From an uncultured Pelagibacteraceae bacterium (lineage in GTDB: Bacteria > Pseudomonadota > Alphaproteobacteria > Pelagibacterales > Pelagibacteraceae), in NCBI GenBank assembly GCA_902557585.1, contig CACEBA010000007.1, forward strand, positions 1 to 31,474: a stretch of 31,474 bases of DNA, given 5' to 3'. The notes under the pieces were generated by a model that was not told the origin of the DNA, made no database searches, and saw only the letters and a list, made by a program, of their open reading frames with translations. Of the stretch, positions 18,534-26,310 are shown in pieces (position 1 is the first letter of the stretch; every line of letters begins with the position of its first letter). The translations under genes were made by a program, and so were the position numbers.

Positions 18534-20357
18534 GTGGAAAGAATTATAACAAAATCATTTGCTAGATTGATGGGTCGAGGAACTCATAGAGGTTTTATTA
18601 CCTATGAAGAATTAAATAAGTCCCTTGGAAAAAGAAATTTGTCTGATGAGAATCTTGCTCAAGCATTTATCCATATTCTTGATGAAAAAGTTACTCTTGT
18701 CGAAAAGAAATCAGATTTTAAAGTTTTAAGAAAAAAAGACAGTCTTAATAAAGAAGAGGGTAAAACAATAGAAAAAAGTGACGACCCTATCAGAATGTAT
18801 TTACGTGAAATGGGTGGAGTTGAACTTCTCTCCAGAGAAGGTGAAATTGCAATTGCAAAAAGAATAGAGGCAGGAAAGGATGTAATGTTAATTGCGCTCT
18901 CTCAAAGCCCAATTACAGCTCAACAATTCTTTGAATGGAATGAGAAATTACAAAAGGATGAAATTTTAGTTAGAGAAATTATTGATATTGATACTAATTA
19001 TATGGAAGATGAGTCAACTGGACCAAGCGCAAAACAAAAAAATGCAGGCGAGGCAGACAAAGAAGAAGGTTCATCTGATGAGGAAGATGATTTTAATCCT
19101 ACCCTTGCTGCAATGGAGACTGAGATTAAACCCAAAGTTTTAAAAACAGTAAACACACTGACCAAAGAATATACTAAATTAATAAAGTATCAAAAAGAAA
19201 AATTAGAATGTGTTTTAAATTCGAATAATTTTTCTCCAACTAAAGAGAAAAGTTATGAAAAAATTGTAAATGATATTTTAGAAAATATTAATTCACTGCA
19301 ACTATCTCCTTCAGTTTTAGAAGAGCTTGTTCAGAAACATTACGTAGAAAATAAAAAAATTATTTCATTAGAAGGTAATCTTTTAAGACTAGCCATGGAC
19401 CAGAAAATTCCAAGAAATGAATTTATAAAATTTTATATTGGCAATGAAATAAACCCAAATTTAAAAAAATTTTTAGACACAAATAATGTTTGGAAACAAT
19501 TTTTTTCAAAAAACAAAGAAGAATTTAAAAATATTAGAGAACGATTAATCGAAATTAGTTATAAACTTGGAATTTCAGTTACAGATTTTAAGAAACTTGT
19601 TAGCAGAATTCAAAAAGGTGAAAAAGAATCAAGAATTGCAAAAAAGGAAATGGTCGAAGCTAATTTAAGATTAGTAATCTCAATTGCAAAAAAGTATACG
19701 AATAGAGGTCTACAGTTTTTAGATTTAATTCAAGAGGGTAATATTGGCCTTATGAAAGCAGTAGATAAGTTTGAATATAGAAGAGGATATAAGTTCTCAA
19801 CTTATGCAACCTGGTGGATTAGACAAGCGATAACAAGATCTATTGCCGATCAAGCTCGTACAATTCGTATTCCAGTTCACATGATAGAAACAATTAATAA
19901 GATAGTAAGAACTCAAAGATTAATTTTAAGTGAATTTGGAAGAGAGGCTACCCCTGAAGAATTAGCTCAAAAACTTAGAATGCCCCTCGACAAGGTAAGA
20001 AAAGTTTTAAAAATTTCAAAAGAACCTGTTTCACTAGAAAAACCAGTTGGTGATGAAGAAGATAGCAGTCTAGGAGATTTTATTGAAGATACAAAAGCAT
20101 TAGCACCACTTGAACAAGCAATTAAATCAAACCTTGGAGAAGCAACTACTAAAATACTTTCTACCTTAACGCCAAGAGAGGAAAGGGTTTTAAGGATGAG
20201 GTTCGGAGTCGGAATGAACACGGATCATACTTTAGAAGAAGTTGGTTTGCAATTTTCAGTGACCAGGGAACGAATTCGGCAAATAGAGGCTAAAGCATTA
20301 AGGAAATTAAAACATCCTAGTAGATCAAAACAACTAAAGAGTTTCCTTGAAAGTTAG
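18534..20357 (+). CDS. rpoD: Primary RNA polymerase sigma factor (sigma70)
   Basis: A 607-residue housekeeping sigma factor. Region 1.1 is at the N-terminus. Region 1.2 is [21 protein letters not shown] (about 84-104), followed by a non-conserved acidic insert (GSSDEEDDF). Region 2 is [13 protein letters not shown] through [20 protein letters not shown] (-10 recognition). Region 3 follows [13 protein letters not shown], and region 4 has the -35 reading helix [18 protein letters not shown]. The start is GTG at 18534; in frame upstream there is only ATT and then a stop at 18510. The 67 bp gap after dnaG holds a weak promoter-like pair (TTGATG at 18480, CATTAT 17 bp later), so rpoD may be transcribed both from dnaG and on its own. 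A tRNA begins 4 bp after its stop. Confidence 0.97.
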   Translation: MERIITKSFARLMGRGTHRGFITYEELNKSLGKRNLSDENLAQAFIHILDEKVTLVEKKSDFKVLRKKDSLNKEEGKTIEKSDDPIRMYLREMGGVELLSREGEIAIAKRIEAGKDVMLIALSQSPITAQQFFEWNEKLQKDEILVREIIDIDTNYMEDESTGPSAKQKNAGEADKEEGSSDEEDDFNPTLAAMETEIKPKVLKTVNTLTKEYTKLIKYQKEKLECVLNSNNFSPTKEKSYEKIVNDILENINSLQLSPSVLEELVQKHYVENKKIISLEGNLLRLAMDQKIPRNEFIKFYIGNEINPNLKKFLDTNNVWKQFFSKNKEEFKNIRERLIEISYKLGISVTDFKKLVSRIQKGEKESRIAKKEMVEANLRLVISIAKKYTNRGLQFLDLIQEGNIGLMKAVDKFEYRRGYKFSTYATWWIRQAITRSIADQARTIRIPVHMIETINKIVRTQRLILSEFGREATPEELAQKLRMPLDKVRKVLKISKEPVSLEKPVGDEEDSSLGDFIEDTKALAPLEQAIKSNLGEATTKILSTLTPREERVLRMRFGVGMNTDHTLEEVGLQFSVTRERIRQIEAKALRKLKHPSRSKQLKSFLES

Positions 20358-20361
20358 AAAA

Positions 20362-20436
20362 GGGCCGTTAGCTCAATAGTAGAGTACTGCATTGACATTG
20401 CAGGGGTAGTTGGAGCGTAACCAACACGGCCCACCA
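20362..20436 (+). tRNA. tRNA-Val (GAC) with atypical D- and T-loops
   Basis: A full cloverleaf of 75 nt with encoded CCA. The acceptor is GGGCCGT/ACGGCCC, D-stem GCTC/GAGT, anticodon stem CTGCA/TGCAG with loop TTGACAT (anticodon GAC), and T-stem GTTGG/CCAAC. The D-loop is AATAGTA, with G18 apparently replaced by A. The T-loop is AGCGTAA instead of the TTCRANN consensus. All stems are intact, so it does not look like simple decay. It starts 4 bp after the rpoD stop and probably shares the rpoD transcript. Confidence 0.8.
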
Positions 20437-20533
20437 TTAAATTTAAAAATTAATAAATAAAGATTTTAGATAGTGATACCTGTAAATATAAATTTAGAAT
20501 ACATTAATAATTATTATAAATATTATAATTTAA
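20437..20533. other. Short A/T-rich intergenic gap
   Basis: Between the tRNA-Val CCA end and the membrane-protein ATG lie 97 bp of mostly A/T. I see no clear hairpin terminator, promoter pair or small ORF. Confidence 0.5.
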
Positions 20534-21322
20534 ATGCTTAAATTCAGTTTTAAATCTCAGTTAAAATTTTCAATATTATTTATTATATTTCTATTACTTG
20601 AGGGTTTGTATTATCACTATTACTTTTTTATTAGTAGGCAATTTAAGTTTTTGCAACACAGTTATCATACAGGTTATAATAAATTTATTTGGTTAGAAAA
20701 CGGCATTGTTGAGTTTCTGCAGGTAATATTACTGTTATTTTCTATCTTTTTTATAATCAAATCTATATTCCTCAAATCATCAAACAACAATCTTACAAAA
20801 AAAATAGTTTATATTTATTTTATTGGTTTACTTTATTATTTTTTTGAAGAAATATCTTGGGGCCAACATATATTCCAGTGGCAAACACCAGAGTTATTTC
20901 AAAAATTAAATTCACAAAACGAAACAAATTTACACAATACTAATAATTTATTTAATCAACTACCCAGAAATCTTTTATTATTATGGTGCTCTGTCTCGTT
21001 TTTTATTGCTAATTATCTGAAAAAAATAAATTTTAAGGAAACATTAGTAAATTTTATATATCCTAATAGTAACTTAAAATATATTTCTTATTTGATTATT
21101 TTTTTTTATTTGCCAGATCTAATCATTAATCAATTTAATTTAAACTATGGTGATGCTGAAATGTCGTCTCAACAAAAACTCATAATTATTGCTACTAATA
21201 TTATTTCATTTAACTTTGTAAAATTATCAGAACTTCATGAATTACTGTTTGATTATTATATATTATCTCATGCATATTATTATTACAAACACTTGAAAAA
21301 TAACATTTATTTGAAGTTTTAA
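20534..21322 (+). CDS. Unrecognised polytopic membrane protein with EEISWGQ...NLHN motif
   Basis: A 262-residue protein with about five hydrophobic segments (near 12-32, 58-80, 91-108, 147-161, 183-200, and possibly 216-230). I cannot name a function. It shows clustered polar residues at membrane borders that look conserved-family-like: WLENGIVEFLQ (53-63), FFEEISWGQHIFQW (103-116), NETNLHN (129-135) and SELHEL (232-237). Glu/His clusters flanking transmembrane helices suggest a metal-dependent membrane enzyme or a lipid-modifying protein; that is inference only. It stands alone between two tRNA genes. Its sequence is even more A/T-rich and richer in Phe, Tyr, Ile and Asn than its neighbours, which could mean weak constraint or recent acquisition. 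Confidence 0.75.
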   Translation: MLKFSFKSQLKFSILFIIFLLLEGLYYHYYFFISRQFKFLQHSYHTGYNKFIWLENGIVEFLQVILLLFSIFFIIKSIFLKSSNNNLTKKIVYIYFIGLLYYFFEEISWGQHIFQWQTPELFQKLNSQNETNLHNTNNLFNQLPRNLLLLWCSVSFFIANYLKKINFKETLVNFIYPNSNLKYISYLIIFFYLPDLIINQFNLNYGDAEMSSQQKLIIIATNIISFNFVKLSELHELLFDYYILSHAYYYYKHLKNNIYLKF

Positions 21323-21410
21323 ATTAATATAATTTTTATTTTTTATTTAATTAAGTCATTAAAAAAATATTAAATAAAAATATTTTACAATAAGAGGAAA
21401 TCTCATTCTT

Positions 21411-21455
21411 ATGTTGAATAAAACTAAAAAAGAAGTAAAACAAACTAACTATTAA
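21411..21455 (+). other. Possible 14-codon ORF abutting a tRNA
   Basis: ATG at 21411 opens a 14-residue Lys-rich ORF (MLNKTKKEVKQTNY) whose TAA ends exactly where the tRNA at 21456 begins. A purine-rich AAGAGGAAA lies at 21392-21400, somewhat far for an SD. The rest of the 133 bp gap after the membrane-protein gene is A/T-rich without clear signals. This may be chance; it could equally be tRNA leader sequence. Confidence 0.15.
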
Positions 21456-21532
21456 GGGCCTGTAGCTCAGTTGGTTAGAGCAGTACACTCATAATGTATT
21501 GGTCCCAGGTTCGAGTCCTGGCGGGCCCACCA
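21456..21532 (+). tRNA. tRNA with CAU anticodon, probably tRNA-Ile2 (lysidine type)
   Basis: A 77 nt canonical tRNA with encoded CCA. The acceptor is GGGCCTG/CGGGCCC, D-arm GCTC-AGTTGGTTA-GAGC, anticodon stem GTACA/TGTAT with loop CTCATAA, and T-arm CCAGG-TTCGAGT-CCTGG. A CAU anticodon can be Met or, after lysidine modification of C34, Ile2 reading AUA. It has C4:G69, C5:G68 and A29:U41, which are known determinants for the lysidine synthetase TilS in E. coli tRNA-Ile2; E. coli elongator tRNA-Met lacks the first two pairs. It is therefore more likely Ile2 than Met. It is not an initiator: pair 1-72 is G:C and the anticodon stem lacks three G:C pairs. Confidence 0.92.
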
Positions 21533-21540
21533 AATTGAAA

Positions 21541-22126
21541 TTAATTATTTGAGAATTCTATCAGGTTACTAAATAGAACATTGATATCACCATCATTAGA
21601 ATTTAATATTGATGAGAACTCCTCTTTTTGAGTTCGTGCTAGACTTAATCCTTCTATAATTAAATCCCTGATTAAAGGACTCTCGGGATTTTTTGTATAA
21701 ACTCTCCAATCTATTTTCACCTCAGGTCTTTCAGATGTGCCTACTAGTAAGCTGTTAACTATAGTATATTTTTTATTTAGTACCTCTTTTCCTCTAACTT
21801 CAATTTTTGGATTAGTATATTCAGATAATCTACTTGAAAAACTTTTTAAAAAATATTTTTCAAATAGTTCAAAATATTTTTTTTTTTGATTTTCATCTAA
21901 ATTTTTTCTAGCCGATCCTAAAGAGTAAAAAACCTATACCTTTAATATCTACAGTTTCTTTTGCTATAGATTTTAATTGATTTATTTTTTCTTCTTTTGA
22001 AATATTTCTAGATAAAACTTGAGATGCTCTATTAACAGTAGACTGAACAAATATCTCTGGCTCAATAGCTGCGACTTGGCTAATGTTCAAATTTAATAAT
22101 AGCAAAATTATAAAAATTTTTTTCAT
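21541..22126 (-). pseudogene. mlaC: MlaC/Ttg2D-like phospholipid-binding protein, frameshifted
   Basis: MlaC is the periplasmic shuttle that carries phospholipids between MlaA at the outer membrane and the MlaFEDB complex at the inner membrane. The first part, from ATG 22126, has a signal peptide (hydrophobic core, cleavage near VAA-IE) and reads through KGIGF, then hits a stop after LLFRIG. Dropping one A from the run of six at 21927-21932 restores the frame: it reads GIGFYSLGSARKNL and continues to a TAA at 21541, giving 194 residues. The restored part contains EVRGKEVLNKKYTIV, KIDWRVYTKN and LIIEGLSLARTQKEEF, which fit the MlaC fold. The downstream part shows no decay, so this is either a recent mutation, a sequencing error or slippage. 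It lies 20 bp after mlaA in the same operon. Confidence 0.82.
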
Positions 22127-22146
22127 ATTATCTTCACTGTTTTGAA

Positions 22147-22947
22147 CTAATTATTATCTATTTCTTCCCAGTCTTCCTCATTTTTATAAATAACCTCTAC
22201 ATTTCCTCTTTGATTATTTTCAATTTTATTTTCTCTATCTTGTAAGTATAAACTTCTCACTGAAGCATAAAAGTCTATAGAATTTTTCTCAACGTTATCA
22301 AAAGATTCCAGATTATTCGCTCTAAAATCAACACCACTTATAGCTTTCGAAGTTATAAAGACACCTTCACTTAAAAATTCATTATTACCGTGAAGTGAAG
22401 CGTTGTACCAAGGGTCTCCTCCCATTATGTTTGCAAAGGAACCAGCTGTATCTCTAATTGTTGATGGACCTAAAACTGGAAGCACAACATAGCATCCAGG
22501 ACCCACACCCCAGGTTCCTAATGTTTGACCATAATCTTCCTTCACATATTTGGGAAAACCAATTTTATTAGCTACATCGACGGTCCCTAAAAGTCCAACA
22601 GTGGTATTAACAACTAATCTTCCTGTGTTTATTATTGCTAATTTAATATCACCCTGCAAAATATTATTAGGTATTGTTATTAGATTGGATAAGTTGGTAA
22701 CTGCATTTTTGGTCCCTTTTTGAATTGGATCCGGTAGACTTCTATAGCCTTTTGCTATTGGTTTAATGATAGCTTTATCTAGGCCTTGGTTTAATGAAAA
22801 TGTTGCTCTATTTAATTTTTCAAAACAGTCTTTAATTTTTTTAGGCTGTTCTTTTTCCGATAATACTAACTGACCATCAGATCCCGCACTAGCATTTAAC
22901 GAAAATAAAAAGACTAAAAAGGAAATTATGGTAAATTTTTTAAGCAT
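22147..22947 (-). CDS. mlaA: MlaA/VacJ-family outer-membrane lipid asymmetry protein
   Basis: A 266-residue MlaA relative, which removes misplaced phospholipids from the outer leaflet of the outer membrane. The core is recognisable: CFEKLNRATFSLNQGLDKAIIKPIAKGYRSLP near the N-terminus, NTTVGLLGTVDVANKIG, the YGQTLGTWGVGPGCYVVLPVLGPSTIRDT block and an acidic tail. The N-terminus has a Sec-type signal ending LNASA-GSDG with no lipobox Cys, so it does not look like the lipoprotein known from E. coli. It is followed 20 bp later by mlaC. The other Mla components are not in the window. Confidence 0.95.
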   Translation of the reverse strand: MLKKFTIISFLVFLFSLNASAGSDGQLVLSEKEQPKKIKDCFEKLNRATFSLNQGLDKAIIKPIAKGYRSLPDPIQKGTKNAVTNLSNLITIPNNILQGDIKLAIINTGRLVVNTTVGLLGTVDVANKIGFPKYVKEDYGQTLGTWGVGPGCYVVLPVLGPSTIRDTAGSFANIMGGDPWYNASLHGNNEFLSEGVFITSKAISGVDFRANNLESFDNVEKNSIDFYASVRSLYLQDRENKIENNQRGNVEVIYKNEEDWEEIDNN

Positions 22948-23003
22948 ATTTATTTATATTATATATTATTGACTTTAAAAAATAATATTTAAATTTAAAA
23001 AAT

Positions 23004-23028
23004 GTCTATAAAGTGTTTATAAATAGAC
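23004..23028. repeat. Nested dyad between mlaA and the amidase gene
   Basis: The 88 bp gap between the divergent mlaA and amidase genes contains GTCTAT (23004-23009) and ATAGAC (23023-23028) as an inverted pair. It also contains TATAAA-GTG-TTTATA (23007-23021), a perfect 6-3-6 dyad. The two dyads overlap but do not share the same centre. It lies 8 bp before the amidase ATG, where it could be an operator or fold in the mRNA leader. A TTGACT at 22969 is a possible -35 but lacks a good -10. Confidence 0.3.
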
Positions 23029-23035
23029 TAAATTT

Positions 23036-23776
23036 ATGCCCAAATTAAGTGTCAATACAACTCTGAATTACTCCCCAAATTTTAATACAAACAAAAGAAA
23101 AGCAAAAAATATAAAATTTATCATTTTTCATTATACTGGTATGAAGAAAGAAATTGATGCTATAAATCTGTTAACAGATCAGAAATCAAAAGTTAGTTGC
23201 CATTATTTTATTAAAAAAAATGGAGAAATCCTTAACTTGGTCCCAGATTTATATATTTCTTGGCATGCTGGTGTCTCTTCTTGGAAAAGGTTTATGTCTA
23301 TTAACAGAAATTCTATAGGTATCGAAATTAGCAATCCAGGTCATAATTTTAAATATAAAAAATTTTCAAGAAAACAAATTAATTCTATATTAAAATTAAC
23401 TAAATTTTTAATCAAAAAATATAAAATTAAATCTAATTTTATATTAGGCCATTCTGATATTGCTCCAGATCGCAAAAAAGATCCAGGCGAAAAATTTCCT
23501 TGGAAATATTTTTCCGAAAAAAAAATAGGTTATTGGCACAGTATAAGTGAAAAAAAACTTTTAAAAAAAAGAAATCAATTAGTTAATCAATTAGATAAAT
23601 ATAAATTCTTTAAAAATTTACATAAAATAGGATACTCTAAGAAAATAAATTTAAATAAAAACAAATACTCACAAATAGTTACAACTGCGTTCCAAAGAAG
23701 ATTTAGGCAAGAACTTGTTAATGGTATAATCGACCAAGAATGTTTGGCTATAAGTAAAAACCTATTAAAAAACTAA
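23036..23776 (+). CDS. amiD: N-acetylmuramoyl-L-alanine amidase, AmiD/AmpD-like
   Basis: A 246-residue amidase_2 family enzyme, which cuts the bond between MurNAc and the stem peptide. Zinc and catalytic residues are visible: H32 in IFHYTG, E97 in IGIEISNPG, and H139 and D149 in GHSDIAPDRKKDPGEKFPW. HYFIKKNGEI and SWHAGVSSW are further family landmarks. The C-terminal segment (FLHKIGY-like start, then VTTAFQRRFRQELVNGIID) resembles a PGBD peptidoglycan-binding domain, as in AmiD rather than the shorter AmpD. No signal peptide is seen, so a cytoplasmic recycling role like AmpD remains possible. It sits next to lipid-transport and cell-wall genes. Confidence 0.92.
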   Translation: MPKLSVNTTLNYSPNFNTNKRKAKNIKFIIFHYTGMKKEIDAINLLTDQKSKVSCHYFIKKNGEILNLVPDLYISWHAGVSSWKRFMSINRNSIGIEISNPGHNFKYKKFSRKQINSILKLTKFLIKKYKIKSNFILGHSDIAPDRKKDPGEKFPWKYFSEKKIGYWHSISEKKLLKKRNQLVNQLDKYKFFKNLHKIGYSKKINLNKNKYSQIVTTAFQRRFRQELVNGIIDQECLAISKNLLKN

Positions 23777-23785
23777 TAAATTTCC

Positions 23786-23813
23786 TTGATATTTAAGAAT
23801 TTAGTTGTATGTT
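23786..23813 (+). promoter_or_regulatory. Predicted sigma70 promoter of rnpB
   Basis: TTGATA at 23786-23791 is followed after 16 bp by TATGTT at 23808-23813, with a TG one base upstream that could act as an extended -10. The predicted start, 7 nt after the -10, is 23820, exactly the first base of helix P1 of the RNase P RNA. Confidence 0.6.
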
Positions 23814-23819
23814 CGTCTC

Positions 23820-24175
23820 GCCAGATAAATGACTTATCGCTTTAACTTGTTAAAGAGGAAAGTCCGGGCTCTACAAGGAAACAGTGCCAGGTAATACCTG
23901 GCGGGGGCGACCCTAGGGACAGTGCCACAGAAAATAAACCGCCATAACATGGCAAGGGTGAAAAGGTGTGGTAAGAGCACACCGGTTCTATTGGTAACAA
24001 TGAACGCTGGAAAACCCCACTGGGAGCAAGACTAAGTAGAGATGACATTGTTTAAAAACTAAAAGCCTTCCTTGGCTAGTCATCAGGGTTAGTTGCTTGA
24101 GCTTAAGAGTGATCTTAAGCCTAGACAAATGATAAGTTTAAATGACAGAACCCGGCTTATAGTTTATCTGGCAAC
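23820..24175 (+). ncRNA. rnpB: RNase P RNA (bacterial type A)
   Basis: The catalytic RNA that trims tRNA 5' ends. Helix P1 is formed by GCCAGATAAA (23820-23829) and TTTATCTGGC (24163-24172). The universally conserved core is present: GAGGAAAGTCC at 23855-23865 (P4 5' side, CR-I) and ACAGAACCCGGCTTATAG near 24145-24162 (P4 3' side, CR-V). In between are GGGGGCGACC, GGGTGAAAAGGTG, GGTAAGAGCACACCGG (CR-II/III region, specificity domain) and AACCCCACTGGGAGCAAGACTAA. The short A/U-rich P1-P3 arms fit the AT-rich genome. A 7 bp A/T-only hairpin at 24195-24212 might be a weak terminator. Confidence 0.96.
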
Positions 24176-24280
24176 TTCAAATTAAAACTTCATTAAAAAT
24201 TTTGTAATTTTTACTATTTCAGCATTATTGAAAGTATCTTGATACTCAGAAGAACCATAATTAGCCTTAAATATTAGGTA

Positions 24281-24309
24281 TTGACGTCTAGTTGTAAAAC
24301 CCATATTAT
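24281..24309 (+). promoter_or_regulatory. Predicted sigma70 promoter of the mraZ-ftsZ division operon
   Basis: TTGACG (24281-24286), a 17 bp spacer, then TATTAT (24304-24309): five of six matches to consensus in each hexamer with ideal spacing. The predicted start is about 24316, giving a leader of roughly 38 nt before the mraZ ATG. It is interleaved with the MraZ box array, so MraZ binding would block RNA polymerase. Confidence 0.7.
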
Positions 24310-24333
24310 CCCACAAATTCCCATATACATGGG
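24300..24333. promoter_or_regulatory. MraZ operator: three CCCA boxes with 10 bp period
   Basis: CCCA occurs at 24300-24303, 24310-24313 and 24320-24323, exactly 10 bp apart; on the minus strand this is TGGG-N6-TGGG-N6-TGGG. A further TGGG in plus orientation lies at 24330-24333. E. coli MraZ is known to bind TGGGN repeats separated by 5 nt upstream of its own gene, which is the same 10 bp period. The first two boxes flank the -10 hexamer and the third follows the predicted start, consistent with autorepression. Confidence 0.75.
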
Positions 24334-24353
24334 AATTAACAAATTTATGGTTT

Positions 24354-24812
24354 ATGTTTTTATCTACATACGAAAACAAATTGGACAAAAAAGGGAGAGT
24401 TTCAGTGCCTGCTAGTTTTAGGTCACATTTGTCAAACTTGGGTTATAATGGTGTTATCTGTTATCCTTCTTTTAATAATTCGTCAATTGAAGCGTGCTCT
24501 CAAGATAGAATTGAAAAAATTTCTGCTGCAATAGAATCTCTAAATCCTTTTGAGGAGAAAAGAGATTATTTTGCTACATCCATTTTAGCAGAAAGTATAA
24601 GTCTACAATTTGATAGTGAGGGAAGAATCTCACTTTCTTCGAAGTTACTAAAACATGCAAAAATAAAAAATAACATGTTGTTTGTTGGCCAAGGTCAAAC
24701 CTTTCAAATATGGGAGCCAGCAGCATTTGAAAAATTTAAGGTAACAGCTAGGAAAAAAGCAAACATTAATCGAGCCAATCTTAAATGGGAGCTTCAACAA
24801 AACAAACAATAG
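24354..24812 (+). CDS. mraZ: Transcriptional regulator MraZ
   Basis: A 152-residue regulator with two SpoVT/AbrB-like half-domains: DKKGRVSVPASFR near residue 12 and DSEGRISLSSKLLKHAKI near residue 87, each with the family pattern of acidic residue, GR and a following hydrophobic strand. MraZ forms a ring and binds direct repeats at the promoter of the dcw cluster, repressing it. Here it is the first gene of that cluster, with matching repeats just upstream. It is followed 10 bp later by ftsZ rather than rsmH. Confidence 0.96.
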   Translation: MFLSTYENKLDKKGRVSVPASFRSHLSNLGYNGVICYPSFNNSSIEACSQDRIEKISAAIESLNPFEEKRDYFATSILAESISLQFDSEGRISLSSKLLKHAKIKNNMLFVGQGQTFQIWEPAAFEKFKVTARKKANINRANLKWELQQNKQ

Positions 24813-24822
24813 GGGATAAAAG

Positions 24823-26292
24823 ATGACAATTAACTTTAAAACACCAGAAATAAAAGAATTACAGCCACGACTGTTAGTTTTAGGAGTCGGTGGAGCAGGC
24901 GGAAATGCAATAAATGAAATGATTGAAAACAACATGCAAGGAGTAGAATTTATTGCAGTTAATACAGATGCTCAAGATTTAAAGTTAAGTAAAGCAAAAT
25001 CAAGAATTCAAATAGGATTAAATTTAACTAAAGGTTTAGGTGCGGGTGCAAAACTTGATATAGGTCAAGCTGCAGCTGATGAGTCTTTAAACGAAATTGT
25101 GAATACTCTTCAAGGTGCAAATATGGTTTTTATCGCTGCAGGAATGGGCGGTGGAACAGGCACTGGTGCTGCTCATGTTATTGCTAGAGCTGCTAAAGAA
25201 TTAAACATATTGACTGTAGGTGTTGTGACTCTTCCGTTTTTATATGAAGGCCCCTCAAGAATGCGAAGAGCACAACAAGGTTTAGAGGAATTAAGAAAAC
25301 ATGTTGATACAATTATTGTTATTCCAAATCAAAATCTATTTAAAATAGCAAATGAACAAACAACATTTGAAGAGTCTTTTAATCTTTCTAATAATGTTTT
25401 GAGGCATGGTGTTCAAAGCGTTACAGATTTAATGGTAAGACCTGGAATAATTAATTTAGATTTTGCCGACGTTGAAACAGTAATGGCATCTATGGGTAAA
25501 GCCATGATGGGAACTGGAGAAGCCGAAGGTGAAGGTCGTGCGATGCAAGCAGCAGAAATGGCAATTCATAATCCTTTAATAGATGATTATACCTTGAAGG
25601 GAGCTAAAGGTTTATTGGTAAATATAACCGGTGGAAAGGATCTTAAACTTTTTGAGGTTGACGAAGTGGTTAACAAAATTAGATCTGAAGTAGACACTGA
25701 AGCAGAAGTTATCATTGGAGCAATAACAGACTCAGAGCTTGATGGTAAAATTAGAGTTTCAATAGTTGCAACTTCTCTTGATGGGCAACAACCAGAATCA
25801 AAATCTGTTGTTAATATGGTTCATAGAATTCACAATCGTAACCCTGGTTATTCAGATTTTTCAAATATTGCATCATCAGCATCCTTTAATTTCTCAAGCA
25901 ATACATCCACGAGCCCAATTACTCATGGTGCCAATGCTTTAAAGCTTGAAAATGAAATAGTTCAGGAACAAAATAGTGAAAGTCTTCAAACAAATGAGAA
26001 TATATTACAGAGCGACAATCTTGAGAAAGAGAGTGTTGTTGAGGATAAAACTGTAAATGAAATGGAAAAATCCTTCACGCAAGAGGCTACTGAAGTACAG
26101 AATCACACTTACACACCAGATGGTGTTGAAGAAGATGTTTCAAATGACTTAAAAGAGTTTGGTGTAGACTCAGATTCTCCAGACTTATTTAGTTCTGAAA
26201 CAGAAAATTTAAGTCCAGAAGATTTATTGTCCTCTGATGAACAAGATGATGATCTTGAAATACCAGCATTCTTGAGAAGACAAAAAAATTAA
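24823..26292 (+). CDS. ftsZ: Cell division GTPase FtsZ
   Basis: FtsZ polymerises into the Z ring that places and drives the division septum. The 489-residue product has the N-terminal nucleotide fold ([15 protein letters not shown]), the tubulin signature GGGTGTGAA (109-117), and the T7 synergy loop NLDFADVE that completes the neighbour's GTPase site. A long acidic linker of about 150 residues leads to the C-terminal peptide [11 protein letters not shown], the binding site for FtsA and other partners. It has a clear ribosome site (AGGGG, about 7 nt before the ATG). Its place between mraZ and rsmH is unusual, since ftsZ normally closes the dcw cluster after ftsA; ftsA and ftsQ are not seen here. 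Confidence 0.98.
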   Translation: MTINFKTPEIKELQPRLLVLGVGGAGGNAINEMIENNMQGVEFIAVNTDAQDLKLSKAKSRIQIGLNLTKGLGAGAKLDIGQAAADESLNEIVNTLQGANMVFIAAGMGGGTGTGAAHVIARAAKELNILTVGVVTLPFLYEGPSRMRRAQQGLEELRKHVDTIIVIPNQNLFKIANEQTTFEESFNLSNNVLRHGVQSVTDLMVRPGIINLDFADVETVMASMGKAMMGTGEAEGEGRAMQAAEMAIHNPLIDDYTLKGAKGLLVNITGGKDLKLFEVDEVVNKIRSEVDTEAEVIIGAITDSELDGKIRVSIVATSLDGQQPESKSVVNMVHRIHNRNPGYSDFSNIASSASFNFSSNTSTSPITHGANALKLENEIVQEQNSESLQTNENILQSDNLEKESVVEDKTVNEMEKSFTQEATEVQNHTYTPDGVEEDVSNDLKEFGVDSDSPDLFSSETENLSPEDLLSSDEQDDDLEIPAFLRRQKN

Positions 26293-26310
26293 TGGTCTTC
26301 AAAGAAATAA

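Noticed and set aside
20362..20436. tRNA-Val as a pseudogene
   Set aside because: All helices, the anticodon loop and CCA are intact, and the changed loop bases fall on interacting positions, so decay is the less likely explanation.
23842..24048. 68-codon ORF on the minus strand
   Set aside because: It lies wholly within the RNase P RNA gene, and its composition follows the conserved GC-rich core of that RNA.
24195..24212. Hairpin after rnpB as an intrinsic terminator
   Set aside because: The stem is seven A/T pairs with no G:C and no clean U-run after it; too weak to list as a terminator.
24182..24388. 68-codon minus-strand ORF MSNLFSYVDKN...
   Set aside because: It starts inside mraZ and runs antisense through the mraZ promoter and MraZ boxes; no recognisable domain or ribosome site.
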